Shown piece after piece: positions 30,773 through 38,708 of a stretch of 64,000 nt of DNA (the stretch's first letter is position 1; the number at the start of each line of letters is the position of its first letter). Made by a program: the position numbers and the translations under genes. This DNA is from Catellatospora vulcania (lineage in GTDB: Bacteria > Actinomycetota > Actinomycetes > Mycobacteriales > Micromonosporaceae), in NCBI RefSeq assembly GCF_009720385.1, contig NZ_ML769308.1, forward strand, positions 90,246-154,245. The letters run 5' to 3'. The notes under the pieces are model-generated. The model made no database searches. It worked only from the letters and a program-made list of their open reading frames with translations, and was not told the origin of the DNA.

Positions 30773-32425
30773 CTACCTTTCTGTGAGGGCTTGCACGAGC
30801 CGCCAGGGGCGGCCGTCGACGAGGTCCGTCTGCCGGGACACCTGCCGGTTGGCGGCCTGTGCCGGAGCGACGTCAGCCCGCCCGGACACCTGTCCGGCGG
30901 GCACGGTGGTGACGACCGGGTGACTGATCCGCCCCGTGAAGGGCCCCTGCCAAGCGGTCCACAACGTGAAGTCGGGCGACAGCGCGAACACCGCGCTGTC
31001 CTGGTCGAGCGGTGCGACGGCGACGACGTTGAGCCGGTTCTCCGCCGCCCGCTCGGGCAACCCGAGACTCAGTTCCCACTGCTCCGCAGCCTCGAACGGC
31101 ACCGCCACCACATCGGCATCAGCCAGCGCCGCCAACCGGAACACCTCGGGAAAGATCGAGTCCGCCCCCGCGACCATGGCCAACCGTCCCCACGGCAGCT
31201 GCACCACACACACTCCGCCCTCACGGGGACGATCTTGCGTGGACTGTGGGGACGACACGGGTGTTTCCGGCGAATGGGCAACCGTTCGCGCAAGATCGTC
31301 GTGATCAAGGGGGTGGAGGACGGGTTGGCGGGCTACTTCGCCGTTGGCGTCGACGAGGATCGGGCCGGTGGGGGTGGCTGTCACGGCGTGGGCGCTGGTG
31401 CCGTCGAGGGCGGCGGCGAGCAGGGTGGGGTCGGTTTCGGTGGTGACGATGAGGCGGGCGCCTGCGGCGGCGGCGCGGGCGGTTTCGCGGACCACCGTGG
31501 CGGTGTCGCCGCGGACCACTGCGACGGGCAGGGTGGCCGCGCCGGATCCGTGGCGGCGGCCGTGCGGTGGGGCGGCGATGGGGGCGTACAGCTCGGGTCG
31601 GCGGGCGGCGAAGATGTCGGTGCCGTCGGGGCGGCGCTTGTCGTCGGCGAGCGACGGGTCGATGTCGGCGATCACGACGGCCTCGCCGGTGCGCGGCCCC
31701 TTGGCGACGACGGTGCCGTCGGGGGCGACGATCTGGCTCTCTCCTGCCCCGTGCAGCCATTCCGCGGGTACGCCGAGCGCCGCGCTGAGCCGCGGGAGGT
31801 GCTCCTCGGGCAGCAGCGGGCCGACCTTGTTGGCGGCGACGACCCATACCTTGTTCTCGGCCGCGCGGACCGGGATGTGCAGGCTCGCCTCGTCGGTGGC
31901 GAACGAGTTGAGGCTGTTCAGCAGCACCTGCGCGCCGCGCAGGGCGAGCCCGCGGGCCACCTCGTTGATGACGCCCTCCATGCAGGCGTACATGCCCAAC
32001 CGGCCGAGCGGGGTGTCGAGCACCGGCCCGACCTCGCCGGCCGGGTCGAGGTGGTCGTTCTCGGCGCCCATCAGGGTCTGCTTGTCGCACTGGCCGAGCA
32101 CCGCGCCGTCCGGCCCGAACATGAAGTTGGTGCCGCCGGTGCGGCCGTCGGGGTGCGCGTGCGTGACGTTGATCTTCACGTACGCCCGGTGCTTGCGGGC
32201 GCGCTCGGCGACGGCGGTCAGGAACGGGTCGCCGGGCCGGGTGGCGATGCGGTGCGCGTGCGCCCGGTCGGCGTAGTAGGACAGGTGGTTGCAGAACTCG
32301 GGCGCGACGATCAGCTGCGCGCCCTGGGCCGCGGCCTCGTCGATCAGGCGCAGGCAGGCGGCGAGATTGGCCTCGACGTCTTCCGACGCCGCGAGCTGCA
32401 CCGCGGCAACCCGTACTGGAGCCAT
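30773..32425 (-). CDS. Two-domain nitrilase-superfamily C-N hydrolase
   Basis: 550 residues from ATG 32425. The first half has the Glu43 (APEF), Lys114 (CDKQTL) and Cys147 (YACMEG) triad of amidases and nitrilases. The second half (about 300-520) repeats the fold (LPWGRLAMVAGADS, ERAAENRLNVVAVA) but lacks the cysteine, so it is probably inactive. It should hydrolyse a C-N bond in a carboxamide or carbamoyl group; maleamate-type amides would fit the downstream isomerase (inference). A palindromic repeat sits in frame at 31229-31301 (residues ~375-399). It is the first gene of the nine-gene operon and lies behind a tripartite operator. Confidence 0.75.
   Translation of the reverse strand: MAPVRVAAVQLAASEDVEANLAACLRLIDEAAAQGAQLIVAPEFCNHLSYYADRAHAHRIATRPGDPFLTAVAERARKHRAYVKINVTHAHPDGRTGGTNFMFGPDGAVLGQCDKQTLMGAENDHLDPAGEVGPVLDTPLGRLGMYACMEGVINEVARGLALRGAQVLLNSLNSFATDEASLHIPVRAAENKVWVVAANKVGPLLPEEHLPRLSAALGVPAEWLHGAGESQIVAPDGTVVAKGPRTGEAVVIADIDPSLADDKRRPDGTDIFAARRPELYAPIAAPPHGRRHGSGAATLPVAVVRGDTATVVRETARAAAAGARLIVTTETDPTLLAAALDGTSAHAVTATPTGPILVDANGEVARQPVLHPLDHDDLARTVAHSPETPVSSPQSTQDRPREGGVCVVQLPWGRLAMVAGADSIFPEVFRLAALADADVVAVPFEAAEQWELSLGLPERAAENRLNVVAVAPLDQDSAVFALSPDFTLWTAWQGPFTGRISHPVVTTVPAGQVSGRADVAPAQAANRQVSRQTDLVDGRPWRLVQALTER
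31229..31301. repeat. In-frame palindromic element inside the C-N hydrolase gene
   Basis: 12-bp perfect outer arms (31229-31240, 31290-31301) continue inward as weaker pairing around a ~35-base centre. It codes for a polar, proline/serine-rich insert in the second nitrilase-like domain. Confidence 0.6.
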
Positions 32426-32436
32426 GTGGTGTCTCC

Positions 32437-32461
32437 GGTTCCCCTAGCGAAACGCTGTTTC
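32437..32461. promoter_or_regulatory. Tripartite operator between the tetrapyrrole-like operon and the Dabb gene
   Basis: GGTTC-N7-GAAAC-N3-GTTTC; the centre GAAACGCTGTTTC (32449-32461) is a perfect 5+3+5 palindrome. It lies 12-36 bases upstream of ATG 32425 and 53 bases upstream of ATG 32514, so it can control both directions. A -10-like TAGTTT on the minus strand sits at 32470-32465. Confidence 0.65.
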
Positions 32462-32513
32462 CCGAAACTACACTCGCGGGGGCGTTTACAACAGGGGTCG
32501 ACCGGAGGTCGTG

Positions 32514-32795
32514 ATGCTTTCTCACGTAGTGCTGATGACGTTCACCGACGCAGACGATGCTGCCAAGGCGAAGGATCTTTTGGAAGGGCTGGTCGGGGTG
32601 GTTCCCCAGGTCCGAACGCTCCAGGCGCACCTGGACGAGCTGCACACCCCGGTCTCGGCGCACCTGTGCCTGATCACGACCCACGAGGACGAGGCCGACC
32701 TGCGCGGATACCAGGAACACCCGGCGCACCTGGAGTTGGCGCAGTGGCTGCGCCCGCGGCTGGCGGCCCGGGTGGTAGTCGACTTCAGCCGGTGA
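32514..32795 (+). CDS. Dabb-family (stress-responsive A/B barrel) protein
   Basis: 93 residues. LSHVVLMTFTDADDAAKA opens the ferredoxin-like A/B barrel and YQEHPAHLELAQWLRP is the conserved Dabb helix. Relatives include small dimeric cyclases/isomerases and proteins of unknown role in catabolic operons. ATG 32514 was chosen for the GGAGG five bases upstream; GTG 32511 is too close. It is transcribed divergently from the tetrapyrrole-like operon across the operator at 32437-32461. Four bases separate its stop from the convergent hydrolase. Confidence 0.75.
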   Translation: MLSHVVLMTFTDADDAAKAKDLLEGLVGVVPQVRTLQAHLDELHTPVSAHLCLITTHEDEADLRGYQEHPAHLELAQWLRPRLAARVVVDFSR

Positions 32796-32799
32796 CCGC

Positions 32800-33366
32800 T
32801 CAGCTCAGCACGTCCAGGAAACGCAGGCAGCGTTCCCAGGTCAGTTCGCTGGAGGCCGCGTCGTAGTCGGGCGAGGCGTCGTCGGTGAACAGGTGCCCGC
32901 CCGGGTACGTGAACACCTCCGGGTGGGTGCCCAGGCGGGCCATCGCCATCTCCCACGCCATGATCTCGTCCGCCGACTCGTACTCGTCGCGTGCCGCGAC
33001 GTGCAGCTGGGCGTCCAGCCCGGACGGCATCCGGCGGGGCGTGCCCGCGGTGCCGTGCAGCAGGAGCAGGCCGCCGACCCGCGGCTCGCGCTCGGCGATG
33101 GCCTGCGCGAAGCCCGCGCCCATGGACAGCCCGGCCAGCACGCCGCCCCCGGGCAGATGTGCCGCCGCCTGCCGGGCGCGCTGCTGCACGACCTCCGGGC
33201 CGATCTCGTCGAGCAGTGCGAACCCCTCGTCGACGGTGTCCACCACGACCCCGTCGAACAGGTCGGGGGTCAGCACCGTGTGCCCCGCGGCCCGCAGTCG
33301 CTCGGCGGCGGTCAGCACGGCCGGGCGCAGCCCGATGACGGAGTGGAACAGCAGGACGTGGGCCAT
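32800..33366 (-). CDS. Dienelactone hydrolase family protein
   Basis: 188 residues from ATG 33366. VLLFHSVIGLRP opens the alpha/beta fold; the nucleophile motif is GLSMGAG, and YPGGHLF near the C-terminus supplies the histidine. The small size matches dienelactone-hydrolase-like enzymes. These often use a cysteine; here it is serine. The start is set by the strand beginning MAHVLLF; the frame upstream has no fold. It is divergent from tspO across a core operator, so it is probably co-regulated. The substrate is unknown; an ester or lactone is likely. Confidence 0.8.
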   Translation of the reverse strand: MAHVLLFHSVIGLRPAVLTAAERLRAAGHTVLTPDLFDGVVVDTVDEGFALLDEIGPEVVQQRARQAAAHLPGGGVLAGLSMGAGFAQAIAEREPRVGGLLLLHGTAGTPRRMPSGLDAQLHVAARDEYESADEIMAWEMAMARLGTHPEVFTYPGGHLFTDDASPDYDAASSELTWERCLRFLDVLS

Positions 33367-33433
33367 CCGCCCATCCTGACAGGCCGCGCCGACGCCGCAA
33401 TCCGCACCGACCCGCGAATCGACGCAACATCGC

Positions 33434-33446
33434 GAAACGCCGTTTC
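33434..33446. promoter_or_regulatory. Core operator upstream of tspO
   Basis: GAAACGCCGTTTC, a perfect 5+3+5 palindrome and the same core as at 32449. The outer N7 half-site is not recognisable here. It lies between the divergent starts at 33366 and 33477; a -10-like TATAGC is at 33465-33470. Confidence 0.6.
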
Positions 33447-33476
33447 CGTCGTGGTCGCTTCGGCTATAGCGGAGAC

Positions 33477-33959
33477 ATGACAGTTCACCTGGCACGACGT
33501 CCCGCGGCTCAGTGGTGGGCGCTCGCGGGCTTCCTCGCGGCGGTGCTCGTGGCGGCGGTGGTCGGCGGGCTGGCCGTGGCGCAACCCGCCGACGACTACG
33601 CGGCCCTGGCCCGGCCCGGCTGGGCGCCGCCGTCCTGGCTGTTCGGGCCGGTCTGGACGGTGCTCTACGCGATGATCGCGGTCTCGGGCTGGCTGGTCTG
33701 GCGACGGGCCGGCTGGGGTCCGGCGCTGTGGGCGTACGCCGCGCAGCTCGTCCTCAACGCGATCTGGACGCCGCTGTTCTTCGGCGCCGGTCTGCGCGGC
33801 CTCGCGTTCGCCGACATCGTGCTGCTGTGGCTGGCCATCGGCGTCACCGTGCTGCTGTTCCGCCGGATCTCGGCCGTGGCGGCCTGGCTGCTGGCGCCCT
33901 ACTGGCTCTGGGTCACCTTCGCCTCCGCCCTCAACTTCACCATCTGGCACCTCAACTAG
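33477..33959 (+). CDS. tspO: TspO/MBR family membrane protein
   Basis: 160 residues with five membrane helices. PSWLFGPVWTVLYAMIAVSG, YAAQLVLNAIWTPLFFG and TFASALNFTIWHLN are the signature stretches of tryptophan-rich TspO proteins. Bacterial TspO binds porphyrins; some homologues speed up light-dependent breakdown of protoporphyrin IX, and in Rhodobacter it regulates pigment genes. ATG 33477 lies close to a -10-like box, so the message may be leaderless. Its position 1 kb from the RCCR/Rieske operon with the same operator core supports a tetrapyrrole link. Confidence 0.92.
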   Translation: MTVHLARRPAAQWWALAGFLAAVLVAAVVGGLAVAQPADDYAALARPGWAPPSWLFGPVWTVLYAMIAVSGWLVWRRAGWGPALWAYAAQLVLNAIWTPLFFGAGLRGLAFADIVLLWLAIGVTVLLFRRISAVAAWLLAPYWLWVTFASALNFTIWHLN

Positions 33960-33980
33960 CCCCGACCCCGACCCCGACCC

Positions 33981-34052
33981 CCGATGGCCGCAACTCTTAA
34001 AGAGTCGCGGCCATCGGCACGGGTGGAGGCCGCGACTCTTTAAGAGTTGCGC
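33981..34052. repeat. Paired palindromic repeat between convergent genes
   Basis: Unit one (33981-34017) is a 17-bp stem with one mismatch and a 3-base loop. Unit two (34029-34052) is the reverse complement of its inner part, so the two units also pair with each other. A GACCCC-type simple repeat precedes it (33961-33980). It separates convergent genes ending at 33959 and 34076 and likely terminates both. A related half copy is at 63931-63947. Confidence 0.8.
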
Positions 34053-34075
34053 CAGGTGGGGGGGAGGGTGGCGGG

Positions 34076-34681
34076 TCAGGCCTGCGGGGTCCAGGTGGCG
34101 CGGCGGCCCAGGTAGGCAAGCAGGACGGTGGTGGCGTCCGCGTCGGCGGCGACGGGCAGCTCGGCGGCGTACGCCCCGTACGCCCGTAGCGGCTCGACGA
34201 TCTGCTTCGCCACCGCGAGCAGCTGCTCGGCGTCCGGTGCCGTCAGCGGCGACGGGGCGCCGGTGGCGACGGCGATGTCCCAGGCGTGCACGGCGGCGTC
34301 GAGCGCGCACGCCCCGGCGGCGATCCACAGCGGCAGCGGGCCCTGTGGCAGCGGCACGGGCACCTGCTCGGCGTCGGCGCCCACGGTGGCGAAGGCGGCG
34401 GTCGACGCGTCGAGGGCCTGCTCCAGCAGGGCGGCGGCGTCCCCGTCGATGCGGCCGGAGGGCTGGAACGGGTCCTCGGCCGGCCACGGCCCGCCGGTGA
34501 TCGCGGCGGCGTATCCGATCTGGTCGCCGGTCGCGTGCTGCAGCACCTGGGTGACCGTCCAGTGCTCGCAGGGCGTCGGCAGGTCCCAGCCGTCGGCCGG
34601 GATCCCCGCCACGGCCGTCCGCAGCGCGGTGTGCGCCGCGCCGAGCAGGGTGATCGCGTTCGTGCCGGTGATCGTGGTCAT
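34076..34681 (-). CDS. TIGR03086-family DinB/mycothiol-dependent-type protein
   Basis: 201 residues. DLPTPCEHWTVTQVLQHATGDQIGYA is the typical start of the DinB-like metal-binding helical bundle (histidines at HW and QH), and DAAVHAWDIAVATG gives the third histidine. Family members are small cytosolic actinobacterial proteins related to mycothiol-dependent maleylpyruvate isomerase. ATG 34681 is close to a TetR-type operator pair shared with the divergent regulator, which probably represses it. The specific reaction is unknown. Confidence 0.8.
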   Translation of the reverse strand: MTTITGTNAITLLGAAHTALRTAVAGIPADGWDLPTPCEHWTVTQVLQHATGDQIGYAAAITGGPWPAEDPFQPSGRIDGDAAALLEQALDASTAAFATVGADAEQVPVPLPQGPLPLWIAAGACALDAAVHAWDIAVATGAPSPLTAPDAEQLLAVAKQIVEPLRAYGAYAAELPVAADADATTVLLAYLGRRATWTPQA

Positions 34682-34708
34682 GGCTCCGCCCTTCGTCTCG
34701 GCATTTCC

Positions 34709-34761
34709 GGAACGGAATGCCTCGTTCCGTTTAAGCTTAGCAGAGCGGAACGATCCGTTCC
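34709..34761. promoter_or_regulatory. TetR-type operator pair between divergent genes
   Basis: GGAACG-N3-CGTTCC at 34747-34761 is a perfect palindrome. A second GGAACG...CGTTCC pair with 8-base spacing lies at 34709-34728. Both are in the 98-bp gap between starts at 34681 and 34780, as expected for an autoregulated TetR pair. Confidence 0.65.
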
Positions 34762-34779
34762 ACTGCTAGTCTGGTCGGC

Positions 34780-35421
34780 GTGACCGAGACGAGCGCGGCC
34801 CCGATGTCGGGCCGCAGGCAGCAGGCGGCCCGCAACGACACGGTGATCCTCGACGCGGCCCGGGAGGTGTTCCTCGCCGACCCGAAGGCCCCCATCGCCG
34901 CTGTGGCCGAGCGGGCAGGCGTCGGCATCAGCGCGCTCTACCGCCGCTACAGCAGCAAGGAGGAGCTGCTGCGCCGGCTGTGCCACGACGGGCTGCTGCT
35001 GTTCGTGGCACAGGCGCAGGCGGCGCTGGCCGAACCGGACCCGTGGCGCGGCCTCACCGGGTTCCTCGCCGAGATCGTCGACGCCGACGTGCACTCGCTG
35101 ACCGTGCACCTGGCCGGGACGTTCACGCCGACGCCGGAGATGGGCGCGACCGCCCGCGCCGCCGGCGAGCTGGCGGGGCGGCTCGTGCAGCGGGCGCTCG
35201 ACGACGGCAGCCTGCGTCCGGATGCGGTGGTCGCGGACGTCACCCTGCTGCTGGAGAGCTGCGCGGCGGTTCGCGTACCCGATCCCGCGCGCACCCGGCG
35301 ACTGCGGGCCCGCCACCTCGCCCTGCTGCTCGACGGCCTGGCCGCCGACCGCTCCCGCACCGACCTCCCCGGCCCGCCGCCCACCGCCGCCGAACTCAAC
35401 TGGCGCTGGCGCACCCCCTGA
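34780..35421 (+). CDS. TetR-family transcriptional regulator
   Basis: 213 residues from GTG 34780. Residues ~20-65 hold the TetR helix-turn-helix (IAAVAERAGVGISALYRRYSSKEELL); the rest is an all-helical ligand domain with an extended proline-rich tail. It is divergent from the TIGR03086-family gene and likely represses both through the GGAACG/CGTTCC operators. It does not carry the GAAAC-type operator and appears to be a separate unit from the catabolic regulon. Confidence 0.88.
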   Translation: MTETSAAPMSGRRQQAARNDTVILDAAREVFLADPKAPIAAVAERAGVGISALYRRYSSKEELLRRLCHDGLLLFVAQAQAALAEPDPWRGLTGFLAEIVDADVHSLTVHLAGTFTPTPEMGATARAAGELAGRLVQRALDDGSLRPDAVVADVTLLLESCAAVRVPDPARTRRLRARHLALLLDGLAADRSRTDLPGPPPTAAELNWRWRTP

Positions 35422-35439
35422 CCCGGTCCACCCGCACAC

Positions 35440-35455
35440 CAAGTCGGATGATCAA
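35440..35455. repeat. Solo half of a palindromic element
   Basis: CAAGTCGGATGATCAA matches the right end of the element at 56049-56123 (CAAGTCCGATGATCGA). Only one arm is present, between convergent genes ending at 35421 and 35470. Confidence 0.45.
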
Positions 35456-35469
35456 CGGGGGGCCGTCGG

Positions 35470-35994
35470 TCAGCGGAGTTCGGTGAGCAGGGCCAGGCCT
35501 TCCGGCCAGGAGGCGAGGTTGGAGTCGGCGTTGAGGTGGCCGCCGCCGGGGACCACGACCAGGCGGGAGCCCCACGCCCGCGCGAAGGCCTCGCTGCGCG
35601 GCAGGGCCGCCCACGGGTCGTCGTCGCCGGCGACGAGGATGCTCGGGAACGGCAGCGGCACCAGCGGCACCGGGCGGAAGTTCACCAGCTCGGGCACCTC
35701 CGCGGTGTCCACATCGGCGGGCGCGACCAGCAGCGCGCCGCGTACCCGGGCGGTGTCGCCGCCGCGGGCCACCCAGTGCGCCACGGTCACGCAGCCCAGG
35801 CTGTGCGCCACCAGGGTCACCGGCCAGGGTGCGGCCGCCACCGCGGCGGCCAGCGTGTCGACCCAGTCGCCGACCAGCGGGTGGAACCAGTCGGCCTGCT
35901 CGACCCGCCGGAACCCGTGCTCCTGCTCCCACCGGGTCTGCCAGTGCGCCGGACCGGAGTTCTCGAAGCCGGGAAGGATCAGCACGCTCGTCAC
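35470..35994 (-). CDS. RBBP9/YdeN-type serine hydrolase
   Basis: 174 residues from GTG 35994 (VTSVLILPGFENSG). The motif AHSLGC carries the nucleophile serine; DDDPW and GGGHLNADS supply aspartate and histidine. These features mark the small RBBP9/YdeN alpha/beta hydrolases, whose natural substrates are mostly unknown. It lies 31 bases after the aldehyde dehydrogenase gene on the same strand and may be the last gene of the 43411-to-35470 operon. The reading frame upstream of the GTG is arginine-rich shadow sequence. Confidence 0.75.
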   Translation of the reverse strand: MTSVLILPGFENSGPAHWQTRWEQEHGFRRVEQADWFHPLVGDWVDTLAAAVAAAPWPVTLVAHSLGCVTVAHWVARGGDTARVRGALLVAPADVDTAEVPELVNFRPVPLVPLPFPSILVAGDDDPWAALPRSEAFARAWGSRLVVVPGGGHLNADSNLASWPEGLALLTELR

Positions 35995-36025
35995 GTCAGC
36001 AGGGTAGACGGGCCGGATCACCCGA

Positions 36026-37483
36026 TCAGGACGACGGGTACGCGTTCGCCGCCGCGCCCGCGCCGCCCGCCCGGAACGCGGCCGGGGCGTGCACGACACA
36101 GGTCTGCGCGAACTCGGCGATGCCCTCCTCGCCGTACTCGCGGCCGTACCCGGAGCGCTTGACCCCGCCGAACGGCGCGCGCAGCGACATGCCGGTGCGG
36201 TTGTGCGTGTTGACGAAGACGAACCCGGCCTCCAACCGCCGCGCGACCGCGAACGCCCGCTCCTCGTCGGCCGACCACACCGACGCGCCGAGCCCCAGCT
36301 CGCCGGCGTTCGCGCGGGTCACCAGGTCGTCCTCGGCACGGTATGCCAGCACCGGAACCGTCGGCCCGAACTGCTCCTCGGCGACCACCGGGGCGTCCTC
36401 GGCCACGCCTGTCACCAGCGTCGGCACGACGAAGTGCCCGGCCCGCAAGTCGGCACCCGGATCGACGCGGCCGACCGGCAGGGCCTGCCCGCCGCGCGCC
36501 ACGGCGTCCTCTACCAGCCCGGTGATCCGGGCCGCCGCCTCCGCGGTCACCACCGGTCCCATGCTCACCCCCGCGGCGAGCGGATCGCCCAGGCACAGCA
36601 CCTCCTCGGCGGCCTGGAGATACGCGGCGACGAACTCGTCATGGCGGGCTTCGGGCACGTACAGCCGCTTGGCCGCCATGCACACCTGCCCGCTGGTCGC
36701 GAAGGTCGCCATGACCAGCCGCCGCATCGGCTCCGGGGACAGGTCGGCGTCGTCGAGCAGCAGCACCGGATCGTTGCCGCCCAGCTCCAGCACGGTCGGC
36801 GTGGTCTGCGCCGCAGCCGTCGCCGCGACGACCCGCGCCGTGGCCGCGCCGCCGGTGAACGCCACCTTGCCCACCAGCGCATGTCCGACCAGCGCGGCGC
36901 CCGCCCGCGCGTCGCCGTGCAGCACCTGCAGCACCGCGGCCGGCAGCGCCGACGCCAGCAGCCGCACCGTGCGGTCGATCGCCAGCGGGGCGAGCGGTGA
37001 CGGCTTCACCACGACCGTGTTGCCCGCGGCCAGCGCCGGGGCGATCTTCAGGAGGGACAGGATGATAGGGGCGTTCCACGGGGTGATCGCCGCGACCACG
37101 CCGTACGGGCGGCGGCGCAGCAGCAGCCGTCCCGCCGCGTCGTCGAGCGCCGTGTCCGCGAGCACCCTCGGGGCGTGCTCGGCCACCCAGCGCAGGAACG
37201 TCAGCGCGAAGCCGAGCTCGCCGCGGCAGTCGGCCAGCACCTTGCCCGACTCGCGGGCCAGCAGCTCGGCGAGCACCGGCAGCTGCGGCTCGACCGCGTC
37301 CGCGGCGGCCCGCAGCGCCGCCACCCGGTCGGTGACGTCGACGCGCGCCCAGCCCCGCTGCGCCGCGTCGGCGGCCCGCACCACGGCGTCGACCTGATCC
37401 GGCTCCGCCGCGGGCACCGTGCCGACCAGCTCGTACACCCGCGCCGGGTTGTAGCGGGCGATCCGCTCGCGGTGCTCGCTCAT
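36026..37483 (-). CDS. Aldehyde dehydrogenase family protein 1
   Basis: 485 residues from ATG 37483, overlapping the monooxygenase stop (ATGA). NAD-dependent aldehyde dehydrogenase marks are intact: TPWNAP, KPSPLAP, LELGGNDP with the general-base glutamate and SGQVCMA with the catalytic cysteine. It oxidises an aldehyde or semialdehyde to the acid. The C-terminal tail is alanine-rich. It follows the flavin monooxygenase and the isocitrate-lyase-family gene, so it may oxidise a product of one of them. The substrate cannot be read from sequence. Confidence 0.85.
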   Translation of the reverse strand: MSEHRERIARYNPARVYELVGTVPAAEPDQVDAVVRAADAAQRGWARVDVTDRVAALRAAADAVEPQLPVLAELLARESGKVLADCRGELGFALTFLRWVAEHAPRVLADTALDDAAGRLLLRRRPYGVVAAITPWNAPIILSLLKIAPALAAGNTVVVKPSPLAPLAIDRTVRLLASALPAAVLQVLHGDARAGAALVGHALVGKVAFTGGAATARVVAATAAAQTTPTVLELGGNDPVLLLDDADLSPEPMRRLVMATFATSGQVCMAAKRLYVPEARHDEFVAAYLQAAEEVLCLGDPLAAGVSMGPVVTAEAAARITGLVEDAVARGGQALPVGRVDPGADLRAGHFVVPTLVTGVAEDAPVVAEEQFGPTVPVLAYRAEDDLVTRANAGELGLGASVWSADEERAFAVARRLEAGFVFVNTHNRTGMSLRAPFGGVKRSGYGREYGEEGIAEFAQTCVVHAPAAFRAGGAGAAANAYPSS

Positions 37484-38628
37484 GCCGGGACCGGGCGCAG
37501 CGACGAGATCATGCAGGCGCGCAGCAGGTGGGTGCGGGCGCGGGCCGGATCGGCAGCGGTGGCGCGGATCTCGTCCAGGTACGCCGCGCGGGCCGCCGGG
37601 TCGGTGGCGGTGAGGCGCTGGTAGTTCTGGTGCGAGACGGTCTGGACGTACTCCAGCGCGATGCGCCGCCGCTGCGTGGTGGCGTGCCGGACCGCGCCGT
37701 CGCCGGTGACCAGCGCGCGGGCGTACGCGACCGCGTCGTGGATGCCCGAGTTCATGCCCAGCCCGCCCAGCGGGTTGTTGACGTGCGCCGCGTCCCCGGC
37801 CAGCAGCACCCGTCCCACCTGGAACGTCTCGGCCACCCGCTGGTGCACGCGGTAGATGCTGGCGTGCGCGACCTGCCACGGCCGCCCCGGGTCGGCGACC
37901 TGCCGCAGCCGCCCGTCGAGCCGGTCCAGCTCGTCCCGGTCGGGCGTGCCGTCGGGCGTCGGCAGCAGCACCCGCCAGTGATCCGGCGTACGCAGCAGCA
38001 CCGACCAGTCCACCGGGTCGAACACGTAGTTGACCTCGGCGAGGTCGTCGAGCATCCCGGGCAGGTCCTCGTCGGTGGACGCGACCAGGAAACGCTCCGG
38101 GTAGGTGATGCCCGCGAACTCCACACCGAGCGTGCGGCGCACTGCCGAATGCGCCCCGTCGGCGGCGATCAGCCAGTCGCCGCGCTCGCTGCGGCCGTCG
38201 GCGGCGCGGACCACCACACCGTCGGCCACCTGGTCGACGCCGAAGACGGGCCAGCCGAAACGGATCTCGCCCCCGGCGGCCTCGACCTCGGCCCGCAGGA
38301 TCGGGGTGAGTTTCGACTGCTCGCACTGCACCCGGTACGGGTACGGCGTGTCCCGGGCGAGCACGCCCAGGTCGAGGGTGGCGATGTGGCCCTGCGCGCG
38401 GTCGCGGTAGGCGAACGTCGGTGCGATCAGGCCCCGGGCCAGCAGCGCGTCGACGACGCCCAGCTCGGCGAGCATCTCCAGGGTCGGCGGGTGGAAGGTC
38501 GACGCCCGCGACTCGGCCGCCAGCCCGTCACCCGCCTCCAGCACGGTCACCGCGACACCCTGCCGCGCCAGCGCCAGCGCGGCGGTCAACCCGACCGGCC
38601 CCGCCCCGGCCACGATGATCCTGGTCAT
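37480..38628 (-). CDS. FAD-dependent (class A) monooxygenase
   Basis: 382 residues from ATG 38628, with GGAGGAGAGG upstream. GAGPVG (8-13) binds FAD, DGAHSAVRRTLG is the NADPH/FAD DG motif and GDAAHVNNPLGGLGMN the GD motif. This is the aromatic hydroxylase (PheA/TfdB/MhpA) group, which inserts one oxygen into a ring or alkene using NAD(P)H. The C-terminal thioredoxin-like domain of larger phenol hydroxylases is absent. In this setting it could oxidise a pyrrole or lactam intermediate (inference). It is separated from the next gene upstream by the palindrome at 38709-38773. Confidence 0.85.
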   Translation of the reverse strand: MTRIIVAGAGPVGLTAALALARQGVAVTVLEAGDGLAAESRASTFHPPTLEMLAELGVVDALLARGLIAPTFAYRDRAQGHIATLDLGVLARDTPYPYRVQCEQSKLTPILRAEVEAAGGEIRFGWPVFGVDQVADGVVVRAADGRSERGDWLIAADGAHSAVRRTLGVEFAGITYPERFLVASTDEDLPGMLDDLAEVNYVFDPVDWSVLLRTPDHWRVLLPTPDGTPDRDELDRLDGRLRQVADPGRPWQVAHASIYRVHQRVAETFQVGRVLLAGDAAHVNNPLGGLGMNSGIHDAVAYARALVTGDGAVRHATTQRRRIALEYVQTVSHQNYQRLTATDPAARAAYLDEIRATAADPARARTHLLRACMISSLRPVPA

Positions 38629-38708
38629 GCCCTCTCCTCCCGGCATCCGGTCATGCTGCGTCGCTCGCTCTCGGCGAGGGAGCGGGGTCGCGCCCGCTCC
38701 GCCACGTG

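Noticed and set aside
33961..33980. CCCCGA simple repeat as a CRISPR or minisatellite
   Set aside because: Only about three short units without spacers, followed at once by the palindromic repeat; no cas genes are present.
34709..34761. Inclusion of the TetR-type operators in the GAAAC regulon
   Set aside because: The half-site is GGAACG/CGTTCC with different spacing and sits before its own TetR gene, so it is a separate regulatory unit.
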